Below are positions 1-12,500 of a DNA stretch of 64,000 nucleotides, in pieces (the first letter of the stretch is position 1; every line of letters starts with the position of its first letter). The notes under the pieces were generated by a model, which saw nothing but the letters and a program-made list of their open reading frames with translations, made no database searches and was not told the DNA's origin. This DNA comes from Xestospongia bergquistia. Its lineage: Eukaryota; Porifera; Demospongiae; Haplosclerida; Petrosiidae. The position numbers and the translations under genes were made by a program. The stretch lies in the NCBI GenBank assembly GCA_963965975.1, contig OZ014418.1, positions 3,608,775 through 3,672,774 on the forward strand. Direction: 5' to 3'.

Positions 1-440
1 ATTGGATGTCAACTTGAAGAAGTTGATTGGGCAGACTACATGTAGGCTTTTGGTAGAACCAAAGAGGAATAAACAGTAAGTAACAACACAAACATTATTC
101 TTTGGGGAACTGTATTGTGATACCAACATATCTACATCAAACAGCCATTTCATTAGCTCATAAAGGTCATCAAGTACTAGTAAAACAAAGAGATTATTAT
201 GAGATGTATGATTTCTAAGAATTGATGAAAAAATCAAAGAAATGATTGAAAAGTGAATCCTATATCAGACCAATAGACCAGAGAACCACCCAGACACATT
301 ACAGATGTGTCCTGTAGAGTGTTATAGTTCTGGTGTAAAGGCTCTACCATCCAGTCAACTCAGGAGCTAAAATCTGTGTCACCAAAGCAATTGAATTTTC
401 AAAAAACAATAATAACAACAGTTTAAAAGAAGAAATATTA
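1..440. other. No gene recognised
   Basis: AT-rich sequence with no reading frame that I can link to a family. It lies immediately upstream of the retroelement relic and may be its decayed 5' part, but no motif supports that. Confidence 0.4.
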
Positions 441-1000
441 AGAGGAGGTAGCAGAAACATGGATGGAAGGTCCATTCCATCACAGACACAAGGCTAGTTA
501 CCACATTACCATATCAGGCCAGTAGGTATTATCCCAAATCCTATCTACCTGGGAAGTACTGTCTGATAGTGGATCTGTCATATCACAATAATGTCACAGA
601 CTCTAATTGGTGTAGTCTCACGTATGCTACATTAGACCATGCAGCAGCATTTTTCAAAAAACTAGGTGGAAGATATCTATCTTCTGCAAAAGCTGGAACT
701 CTAGTCAGCCTACAGAAGTATTCCAGTATGCAACCAGGATCAACCATTTCTCGCTAACAAGTGAAGGACTGTATACACACGTTATCCTTTCATTTCCCTT
801 ATGCTCTGTACTAAAGATTTTCAAAGCAGTAGCAGACATGCTTCTATGAGCTATGCATGGCAGGGGATGATACAGACCACTTGGCTCTAATGCATGTCAG
901 CCTTTATTGTATAGTTGCAACATGCCTGTATGAACTGTCAAGCCTGTTTGTTCTATTTGGAGACCAGGACCTATTTATAGACACATTGACTTAGCTAGAA
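440..1000 (+). pseudogene. DIRS/Ngaro-like reverse transcriptase relic
   Basis: Decayed reverse transcriptase of a tyrosine-recombinase retrotransposon. Short stretches in shifting frames match the family order: RPVGIIPN near 512-540, then GKYCLIVDLSYHNNVTDSNW with CSLTYATLDHAA after it (about 550-645), then LKIFKAVADMLL near 810-845 interrupted by a TGA. In DIRS/Ngaro elements these correspond to the segment around 'GKWRLIVDLS', the following 'LSYATVD' block and the 'APKIFNAVADAL' block. The YxDD catalytic box is not visible and several frameshifts and stops break the frame, so it cannot encode a working enzyme. The recombinase relic that follows in the same orientation supports one element. 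A Ty3-type origin is less likely given the neighbouring recombinase. Confidence 0.6.
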
Positions 1001-1134
1001 TAAGTCCTAAGAGGCATAAAGCAAATACATGGGAGCAATGCACTGTGCCCTAGATTATCCAGCAACTCTTCACACTCAAGGTATAAAAAGTGGGCAGCAT
1101 GTTGCATTGGGTTCTTGAGAAGTAGGAGCTCAAA

Positions 1135-1650
1135 TTGAACTCCACAGCTTTTGATTCTTTGTCCTACCTTTGTCTCACAGACTTAGCAATTGACAGTAAT
1201 TTAAGACATTCTATGTTCAGATTATGGTTGAAGGTATCTAAAACAGATCCTTTTAGGTTTGAGCAGATATATTCACTGGAAACACACCTTGGCTCTTCTT
1301 TCCTGTTGATGCTCTCAGCAACTATGTTGAGGTGGGATTATAAAACAGGTTTTCTCTTTGTTTTCTAAGATGAAAGACTAATGAGAAAACAATGGTTATT
1401 GTAGAGATTAGATCAGCCCTTCTAATGGTAGGAGTACCACCAGTTAAGTATGCTGGACAAAGTTTTCATATTGTAGCAGCATCAACAGCTGCACTCTGTG
1501 AAATTAAGAACTCTACAATAAAAACATTGGGTTGGTGGATAGTGACGCATATATGCACTACTTTAAAATCCCTGGAGAAGCATTGGCTCATAACTCCAAG
1601 TTCTTGTGTCGGCTTCTGAAAATCAGGCTAGACAGCTTTGTTCAGCCAAC
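1135..1650 (+). pseudogene. Tyrosine recombinase relic (DIRS/Ngaro or Crypton type)
   Basis: C-terminal catalytic part of a tyrosine recombinase, which integrates DIRS-like circular DNA. About 1135-1365 reads LCLTDLAIDS...LKVSKTDPFR, matching the family block that includes 'SKTDPFR'. 1392-1545 reads GQSFHIVAASTAAL and then NSTIKTLGWW, matching 'GHSFRIGAATTAA' and 'DSLIKTLGRW'. After a one-base frame change, 1532-1620 reads DSDAYMHYFKIPGEALAHNS, the tail carrying the family tyrosine. Two of the catalytic H-x-x-R positions are changed (H to Q, R to H), and there are at least two frameshifts, so this copy is dead. Orientation and order (RT, then recombinase) fit Ngaro/DIRS; an RNase H region is missing between them. 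Confidence 0.7.
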
Positions 1651-2599
1651 AAGTATACACATGGTATTACAGGTTATACTTCATTTTATAAATTGTCTAT
1701 TTTGTATTTTTTTCACATTTCTATTATATAATCATATCCATACATGGACAAGTATTTGCATAACAAAAGACAACTAGCCATTTGATTAGTGTTAAGCCTA
1801 TTGTTTTGTATAGTGTAGCCTTTTTGCTTCTGCAGTCTGTATTTATTTGCTAGCATTTGTTTGTATTATTATGCATGTGTATTTATTCTGTGTCCTTTTT
1901 CAAGTGTGTGTTAAGAATTTAATAGTATTCAAATGGCAATTTTTGGTGCTACATTCTACACTCAAGCTTGAAATTTGTTATACTCTAAGAATATGATAAA
2001 AGATTTATTTTTTGCACATTAGTTCTAGATAAAGGAAAGATAAAGATATTTGTCATAATGTACAGTTAGGGTAGAGTGTGGACAGTGATTACTACTGAAT
2101 ATTTGGCCTATTTTGAAATTATCAGTGCCAATGTGTTTTGTTATGTATAATGAGTTGTATGTACATTCTATATTTTGTGAAATCATATTTACTCCATTAC
2201 TGTATTAACAAACATTTAGATAGTAGTTTCAAAGCCATCCCAGCAGGTGGATGAAACACTTATAAAAAGTTTAGATGAACATAAACAGATAAAACTATAC
2301 TGCAACCAAGCAGATGTGAAATATGGTAAATGATTATGCAATTAGAAATGTGGAATTTGGGAAAAAAACAAGTTTCTCAGCCTGTACTTACATATGCTGA
2401 ATAACAATGCTAACTTCTAATGATGTGTCTAAAATAGGGTATGGTAAAAAAGGCAACAATACATAAAACTGTGATGAAAAGTTTTAATTAGAGAGAATTG
2501 CAATGAGAGTGCTTTTCACCTTTGGACAAAATCTGGCAAAGTCCAAGCTCTTATAGGTGTCAAGACTATGTTCTTGTTCACTTTAGTAACAGCAGATAG
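1651..2599. other. Intergenic or intronic AT-rich sequence
   Basis: No gene, RNA or clear repeat recognised. It separates two unrelated transposon relics and, if the ankyrin gene continues leftward out of the window, lies within or beyond its 3' part. Confidence 0.4.
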
Positions 2600-2900
2600 T
2601 AAAACTTGTGATTCTATCTATACACACTTTACCAGATGAGATATTGGTATACTTTTCATTAGGAGGATCAGTTAAAGATACATACTTAAGATGCTCATCA
2701 AATGGTTAGATGAACACTCAACTATTCTTTGGGTGGTTAAAACTTTCTAGTAAACACATTGGAAGAGAGAGACCAGTATGTTTGCTACTCAATAGTCACT
2801 CTAATTGTATTGATTTGGAAATCTCTAATTGTGCAAGGAAAGGAAATTATTCTTTATTGTCTTCCACTTCATTCATCACATATCACTTAGACTCTTAATG
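2600..2900 (+). pseudogene. pogo/Tigger-like DDE_1 transposase relic
   Basis: Fragment of a DDE_1 (pogo/Tigger/jerky-type) cut-and-paste transposase. The frame at 2710-2898 reads MNTQLFFGWLKL, then RPVCLLLNSHSNCIDLEIS and ending in FITYHLDS. In the family this is the 'LF.WL' helix, the 'RPVLLLLDGHSSH' strand holding the second catalytic Asp, and the 'PPHTTHLLQPLD' end. Here the catalytic Asp of 'LLDGHSSH' is replaced by Asn (LLNSHS). Just upstream the codon before MNTQ is TAG where the family has Trp. Only about 60-80 residues survive; no terminal inverted repeats were found. The sequence is inactive. Confidence 0.6.
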
Positions 2901-3445
2901 TAGATTCTTTCTCATCTCTCAAACATAATTAAAAAAGAGCTGCAGATGGATATGGAACAATTAACATAGTAAAAGCCTATCTCTAAAGAGGTTCTGAAAA
3001 GCCTCAATTGACATAGTTAAAGTGTAAACAATAGTTAATGCTTTTACCAGATGCATCTAATGCACTTGAAGAAAAACAGCTACTTCAACGATCTACTCAG
3101 ACTTTCCACTTCTCACATGTTTAACTAGAATATATACAGCAGCCAACTGAAATTACCAAGTCCATACATTTCCCTTTGCATGTACACAAAAAGCTGAGAA
3201 TATATCTAAGGTCCTTAAATCAACAGACATGAGTATCTTTAAAATATCTCAAAAAACAAGGACTTGGATTGTAGAACCGAAACCCTTATATTTATTAAAG
3301 ACATTGAATAAATGTGTGACTGCATCATTAATTTGAATTCATGAACATACAATGTTAATAACATATGTTTAGTATGGTAAGGATATATAGTAAGTATGTA
3401 GTAGACAGATAATGATTACTTTACATATACTAAGATGCCACTGAC
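2901..3445. other. No gene recognised
   Basis: AT-rich stretch between the DDE relic and the leftmost ankyrin exon seen. I found no further ankyrin exon here, so either the gene continues beyond the left edge or its last exons are unrecognisable. Confidence 0.4.
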
Positions 3446-3544
3446 CTTGTCTTGAACATTCACTTTCACACAAGCATCTAGAAGGACTTGAACAACCTTA
3501 TCATTGCCTCTATAACATGATATATAAAGAACAGTTTTACCAAC
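3446..3544 (-). CDS. Ankyrin exon C
   Basis: One 33-residue repeat of a third type, VGKTVLYISCYRGNDKVVQV then LLDACVKVNVQDK. Acceptor TGTAG, donor GTCAGT. It is not part of the duplicated cassette and is the last exon visible before the left edge. Confidence 0.75.
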
Positions 3545-6500
3545 CTACATAAACAAAAAATCAAAATACATACGATAATGAAACTTACTTATAAAGTCAT
3601 TCATTAATTTAAGTCAGTTGATAAATAGTATGAAAGAGACATTAGAGGCAAGGACATAACTATACTAGAGTATATGTCAAAGTATATAGGTGATTCTTCA
3701 TAACAAAAATTTACAATAAATTCTATAACAATAAATTTGTTCTGTTTATTGTCATTTAAGTCTTCAGTACATATAAAAATTGATATGATATGAATGATGT
3801 GATAGTAAATACAATTCATAATAAATTAAAAGGCTATTATTTATCATTAATGATCACATTTAAATATATCTTATTGAAAATTTCAATAGCTGTTGTAGTA
3901 AACCATTTCTTTGTTTGTTGGACAATGACAATCATTTCAGATACTTGTTATTTATTGGTGATTGTAATTCTACAAGTGCACAAAAATTTCTAGAAAACTT
4001 TATTATGTAAGAATAGGGGACAAGACAAAATAGGAAGACAGTATAAAACCTCTACATAGCAACCACAGAATCACAGTAAAGTTATAATTGTGTATATCAA
4101 TGAGTAAGTAACTGAAAATTAAGCTAACAGGTAGGCAAATACACTAAACTCTTTCTAGTCACACATATCTGTCTTTTATAACTAGTATGTTTGAGATAAC
4201 TGCAAAGTTATCCTCTTCTTTGAATGCATAATCCATCAACATCAGAGTTCACTGGAGGACACTGACAACCCTCTATTTTCTTTCTACTAAACAATAACAA
4301 ATTAATACTATATACAAAATGGTGTCTTTTAGGGAGGCTATATTAAAGTTTTGTGAAAATAACTAGTTTTATTGATAAGCACATAAAATAGACTAGACAC
4401 TTCATTTTAATTAAAACATTACTTTCTATGAAAAATAAATATCTTAAAAGCCTTCTAGTTTTGTAGTTATAAACACCATACTGCTCTTATACTGGTGCTA
4501 CCACCTGTTTTATATACTTCTTAGGTAGGATTAGGGAGGTCTAATGTGATAGAGTTAGGTAAAGTAGTTTTATATCAATACAATATGACAATGGCTCCTT
4601 CCAATAATAATCATATTAGGTATATTCATAAAGGACAATTTTCAATCTTTATTATAATAGTAAAACAACCAATAGTTTTCTTTAAGGAAAAGGATTTATA
4701 ATTTATCTTTAATTATACTGCCTCTGTCATATAAAATATGCACATTAATACTTACTTCATTGAAAAGGTCTAGATCAGCTCCTTTCTGTGTTAAAGTCAA
4801 AACAACATCTTTGTGTCCATTCTCTGCTGCTAACATGACTGCAGTAAATCCACCCTAAATATATTATTAATTACCACATTAATATCAATCATAACATCAG
4901 TACATTACCTATATCAACACTTATCAGTACACTACTAACATTACAAACTAGACAATATTACAATAATATAATACTGTAAACAAAATAACAACAAAACATT
5001 TAATAACGCATAAATTTATACTGAAATATAATTATAAAATGGTTCAAATAAGGTAAATAAAAACTTAGCAAGAAGATTCAAACGTTACTAGTGATATCCA
5101 ATGGCATAGTACATACAGTTAGGCTTAACAAAGCTAATTGCTAATAAAGGAATTAGTAGTTAGAGGATCAACTTTAATGTTATTTCTTCATCTCATAACC
5201 TCCAATTACAATATAATCAATAAAAAAAGCAGAAGTGGATACACATAGACACCATATAATTAAAAACAATTATAGGAAACCCTGAAAAGCTTTCCATGCA
5301 AGGCATTAGAACCAGTAACATCACTAAAACAATAGGGAAATAAAATAATAACATTCAATTCAAAACACTTAGAATTCATACTACATTATATCACACTTAC
5401 ATCCTATTATATTTAAACAAAACATTCAGATGACAAGTAATCACAGCAACATAAATGTGGAAAACAAAACAATAGAGTAAACATAATCACAATAACACAT
5501 TAAATATACTTTCACATAATATCAAAATTACAATCTATTATATTTTAAAGGACACATTCAAATGATAAGTAGTCACACCAACATAAATATGGAAACAAAA
5601 CCAATATAGTGAACAAAATAATAAAAACACATTCAATAAGCTCAAAATTCATACTAGAATATAGCTATTAAATGCTGTAAATATAGGTACAAAAACTAGC
5701 AAGAAGATTCAAGCATTACTAGTGATACTCAATGTAGTATCATACACAGTTAGGATTAATGAAATTTATTCCTCATGTAGGAATTGGCAGTTAGAAGATC
5801 CACTTTTAACGTTATTTCTTCATCTCATAAGCTATAATTACAATATAATCAATAAAAATTGCAGAAATGGATACAAATAGACACCATAATATAATTAAAA
5901 ACAATTATAGTAAACCCTGAAAAGCTTTCTATATGCAAGGCATTAAAACCAGTAACATCACTAAAACAATAGGGAAATAAAAAATAACATTCAATTCAAA
6001 ACACTTAGAATTCATACTACATTATATCACACTTACCTCCTATTATATTTTAAACAAAACATTCAGATGACAAGTAATCACAGCAACATAAATGTGGAAA
6101 ACAAAACAATAAACAAAATCACGATAACACATTCAATATACTTTCAATTCTTACTACATAATATCAAAATTACAACCTATTACATTAAAAGGAGATATTC
6201 AAATAATAAGTAATAACATCAATATAAATATGGAAACAAAAACAATATAGTAAACAAAATAATAAAAACACATTCAATAAGCTCAAAATTCATACTAGAA
6301 TATCACTATTAAATGCTGTAAATATAGGTACAAAAATAGCAAGAAGATTCAAGCATTACTAGTGATACTCAATGTAGTATTATACACAAATAGGGTTAAT
6401 ACCTCATATAGGAATTGGCAGTTAGAGGACCCACTTTAATGTTATTTAATCATCTCATAAGCTCCAATTACAATATAATCAATAAAAATTGCAGAAGTGG

Positions 6501-9500
6501 ATACACATAGATACCATATTATTAAAAACAATTATAGTAAACCCTGAAAAGCTTTCTATGCAAGGCATTAAAACCAGTAACATCACTAAAACAATAGGGA
6601 AATAAAAAATAACATTCAATTCAAAACACTTAGAATTCATACTACATTATATCACACTTACCCACTATTACAGTTTAAACAACATATTCAGATGACAAGT
6701 AATCACAGCAACATAAATGTGGAAAACAAAACAATAGAGTAAACAAACAAAATCACAATAACACATTTAATATACTTTCAATTCATACTACATAATATCA
6801 AAATTACTACCTATTAAATTTTAAAGGACATATTCAAATGATAAGCAATAACATCAATATAAATATGGAAACAAAACCAATATAGTAAACAAAATAATAA
6901 AAACACATTCAATAAGTTCAAAATTCATACTAGAATATAGCTATTAAATGCTGTAAATATAGGTACAAAAATAGCAAGAAGATTCAAGCATTACTAAAGA
7001 CACTGAATGTAGTATCAGACGCAGTTAGGGTTAATGAAATTCATTCCTTATATAGGAATTGGCAGTTAGAGGATCCACATTTAACGTTATTTCTTCATCT
7101 CATAAGCTATAATTACAATATTATCATTAAAAATTGCAGAAGTGGATACACAAAGATACCATATTATTTAAAATAATTATAGTAAACCATGAAAAGCTTT
7201 CTATGCAAGGCATTAAAACTAGTAACATAACTATAAACAATAGGGAAATAAAATAATAACATTCAATTCAAAACACTTAGAATTCATACTACATTATATC
7301 ACACTTACCCACTATTATATTTGAAAGAAAACATTCAGATGACAAGTAATCACAGCAACATAAATGTGGAAAACAAAACAATAGAAAATCACAATAACAC
7401 ATTCAACATACTTTCAATTCTTACTACATAATATCAAAATTACAACCTATTACATTTTAAAGAGCACATTCAAATGATAAGTAATAACACCAACATAAAT
7501 ATGGAAACAAAACTAATATAGTAAGCAAAATAATAAAAACACATTCAATAAGCTCAAAATTCATACTAGAATTTAGCTAGTAAATGATAAAGATATAGGT
7601 ACAAATAAATAAAAAGAAGATTCAAGCATTACTAGTGACACTCAATGTAGTATCATATGCAGTTAGGGTTAATGAAATTCATTCCTCATATAGGAATTGG
7701 CAGTTAGAGGATCCACTTTAATGTCATTTCTTCATCTCATAAGCTCCAATTACAATATAATCAAGAAAAATTGCAGAAGTGGATACACATAGATACCATA
7801 TAATTAAAAACAATTATAGTAAACCCTGAAAAGCTTTCTATGCAAGGATTAAAACCAGTAACATCATTAAAAACAATAGGGAAATAAAATAATAACATTC
7901 AATTCAAAACACATAGAATTCATGCTACATTATATCACACTTACCAACTATTATATTTTAAACAATACATTCAGATGACAAGTAATCACAGCAACATAAA
8001 TGTGGAAAACAAAACAATAGAGTAAACAAAATCACAATAACACATTTAATATACTTTCACATAATATCAAAATTACATTCTATTACATTTTAAAGGACAC
8101 ATTCAAATGATAAGTAGTCACACCAACATAAATATGGAAACAAAACCAATATAGTAAACAAAATAATAATAACACATTCAATAAGCTCTAAATTTACACT
8201 AGAATATAGCATTTAAATGTTAAAAATATAGGTACAAAAACTAGCAAGAAGATTCAAGCATTACTATTGACACTCAATGTAGTATCATACACAGTTAAAA
8301 TTAATGAAAATTCATTCCTCATATAGGAATTGGCAGTTAGAGGATCCACTTTAATGTTATTTCTTCATGTCATAAGCTCCAATTACAATATAATCAATAA
8401 AAAGTGCAGAAATGGATACACATAGATACCATATTATTAAAAACAATTATAGTAAACCCTGAAAAGCTTTCTATGCAAGGCATTAAAACCAGTAACATCA
8501 CTAAAAACAATAGGGAAATAAAATAATAACATTCAATTCAAAACACTTAGAATTCATGCTATATTATATTGCACTTACCAGCTATTATATTTTAAACAAA
8601 ACATTCAGATGATAAGTAATCACAGCAACATAAATGTGGAAAACAAACGAATATAGTAAACAAAATCACAATAACACAATCAATATACTTTCAATTCATA
8701 CTACATAATATCAAAATTACAACCTATTACATTATAAAGGACATATTCAAATGATAAGTATTCACACCAACATAAATATAAAAACAAAACCAATATAGTA
8801 AACAAAATAATAATAACACATTCAATAAGCTCTAAATTTACACTAGAATATAGCTATTAAATACTGTAAATATAGGTACAAAAACTAGCAAGAACAATCA
8901 AGCATTACTAGTGATACTCAATGTAGTATCATACGCAGTTAAAATTCATGAAAATTCATTCCTCATATAGGAATTGGCAGTTAGAGGATGCACTTTAATG
9001 TCATTTCTTCATCTCATAAGCTCTAATTACAACATAATCAATAAAAACTGCAGAAATGGATACAAATAGACACCATAATATAAATAAAAACAATTATAGT
9101 AAACCATGAAAAGCTTTATATGCAAGGCATTAAAACCAGTAAAATCACTAAAACAATAGGGAAATAAAATAACATTAATTCAAAACACTTAGAATTTATA
9201 CTACATTATATCACACTTACCAACTATTATATTTTAAACAAAACATTCAGATGACAAGTAATCACAGCAACATAAATGTGGAAAACAAAACCAATATAGT
9301 AAACAAAACAATAAAAACACATTCAATAAGTTCAAAATTCATACTAGAATATAGCTAGTAAATGCTGTAAATATAGGTACAAAAATAGCAAGAAGATTCA
9401 AGCATTACTAGTGATACTCAATGTAGTATCATACGCAGTTAAAATTAATGAAAATTCATTCCTCCTATAGGAATTGGCAGTTAGAGGATTCACATTAATG

Positions 9501-12500
9501 TCATTTCTTCATCTCATAAGCTCCAATTACAATATAATCAATAAAAATTGCAGAAGTGGATACACATAGATACCATATTATTAAAAACAATTATAGTAAA
9601 CCATGAAAAGCTTTATATGCAAGGCATTAAAACCAGTAAAATCACTAAAACAATAGGGAAATAAAATAACATTCAATTCAAAACACTTAGAATTTATACT
9701 ACATTATATTACACTTACCGACTATTATATTTTAAACAAAACGTTCAGATGACAAGTAATCACAGCAACATAAATGTGGAAAACAAAACAATAGAATAAA
9801 CAAAATCACAATAACACATTCAATATATACTTTCAATTCATACTACATAATATCAAATTTGCAACCTACTACATTATAAAGGACATATTCAAATGACAAG
9901 AAATCATAGCAACATAAATGTGGAAAACAAAACAATAGAGTAAACAAAATAATAAAAACACATTCAATAAGCTCAAAATTCATACTAAAATATAGCTATT
10001 AAATGCTAAAAATATAGGTACAAAAATTAGCAAGAAGATTCAAGCATTACTAGTGATACTCAATGTAGTATCATATGCAGTTAGGATTAATGAAATTTAT
10101 TCCTCATATAGGAATTGGCAGTTAGAGAATCCAAATTAATGTCATTTCTTCATCTCATAACCTCCAATTACAATATAATCAATAAAAATTGCAGAAGTGG
10201 ATACACATAGATACCATATAATAAAAAACAATTATAGTAAACCCTGAAAAGCTTTCTATATGCAAGGCATTAAAACCAGTAAAATCACTAAAACAATAGG
10301 GAAATAAAATAACATTCAATTCAAAACACTTAGAATTTATACTACATTATATTACACTTACCGACTATTATATTTTAAACAAAACGTTCAGATGACAAGT
10401 AATCACAGCAACATAAATGTGGAAAACAAAACAATAGAGTAAACAAATTCACAATAACACATTTAATATACTTTCAATTCATACTACATAATATCAAAAT
10501 GACAATCTACTACGTTTAAAGGAGATATACAAATGATAAGCAATAACATCAACATAAATATGGAAACAAAACCAATATAGTAAACAAAATAATAAAAACA
10601 CATTCAATAAGATCAAAATTCATACTAGAATATAGCTAGTAAATGCTGTAAATATAGGTACAAAAAATAGCAAGATTCAAGCATTACTAGTGATACTCAA
10701 TGTAGTATCATACACAATTAGGGTTAATGAAATTCATTCCTCATATAGGAATTGGCAGTTAGAGGATTCACTTTAATGTCATTTCTTCATCTCATAACCT
10801 CCAATTACAATATAATCAATAAAAATTGCAGAAGTGGATACACATAGATACCATATAATAAAAAACAATTATAGTAAACCCTGAAAAGCTTTCTATGCAA
10901 TGCATTAAAACCAGTAACATCACTAAAAACAATAGGGAAATAAAATAATAACTTTCAATTCAAAACACTTAGAATTCATATTACAATATATCACACTTAC
11001 CTCCTATTATATTTTAAACAAAACATTCAGATGACAAGTAATCACAGCAACATAAATGTGGAAAACAAATCAATAGAGTAAACAAAATCACAATAACACA
11101 TTCAATATACTTTCAATTCATACTACATAAAATCAAAATTACAACCAATTACATTATAAAGGACATATTCAAATGATAAGTAGTCACACTAACAAAATAT
11201 GGAAACAAAACCAATATAGTAAACAAAATAATAAAAAAACATTCAATAAGTTAAAAAATTCATACTAGAATATAGCTATTAAATGCTAAAAATATAGGTA
11301 CAAAAAATAGCAAGAAGATTCAAGCATTACTAGTGATACTCAATGTAGTATCGTACGCAGTTAGGGTTAATGAAATTCATTCCTCATATAGGAATTGGCA
11401 GTTAGAGTATCCACTTTAATGTCATTTTTTCATCTCATAACCTCCAATTACAATATAATCAATAAAAATTGCAGAAGTGGATACACATAGATACCATATT
11501 ATTAAAAACAATTATAGTAAACCATGAAAAGCTTTCTATGCAAGGCATTAAAACCAGTAACATCACTAAAACAATAGGGAAATAAAATAATAACATTCAA
11601 TTCAAAACACTTAGAATTCATACTACATTATATCACACTTACCCACTATTATATTTTAACCAAAACATTCAGATGACAAGTAATCACAGCAACATAAATG
11701 TGGAAAACAAAACAATAATGTAAACAAAATCACAATAACACAATCAATATACTTTCAATTCATACTACAAAATATAAAAATTACAACCTATTACATTATA
11801 AAGGACACATTCAAATGATAAGTAATCACACCAACATAAATATGGAAACAAAACCAATATAATAAACAAAATAATAAAAACACATTCAATAAGCTCAAAA
11901 TTTACACTAGAATATAGCTATTAAATACTGTAAATATAGGTACAAAAAACTAGCTAGAAGATTCAAGCATTACTATTGATACTCAATGTAGTATCATACA
12001 CGGTTAGGATTAATGAAAATTCATTCCTCATATGGGAATTGGCAGTTAGAGGATCCACTTTAATGTCATTTCTTCATCTCATAACCTCCAATTACAATAT
12101 AATCAATAAAAATTACAGAAGTAGACAAAAACAGACACGACAATATAATTAAAAACAATTATAGTAAACCCTGAAAAGCTTTCAATACAAGGCATTAAAA
12201 CCAGTAAATCACTAAAAACAATAGGGAAATAAAATAATAACATTCAATTCAAAACACATAGAATTCATACTACATTATATCACACTTACCGACTATATTT
12301 TAAACAAAACATTCAGATGACAAGAAATCACAGCAACATAAATGTGGAAAACGAAACAATAGAGTAAACAAAATCACAATAAAACATTCAATATACTTTC
12401 AATTCTTACTACATAATATCAAAATTACAACCTATTACATTTTAAAGGACACCAATATAGTAAACAAAATAATTAAAAGACATTCAAGAAGTTCAAAATT

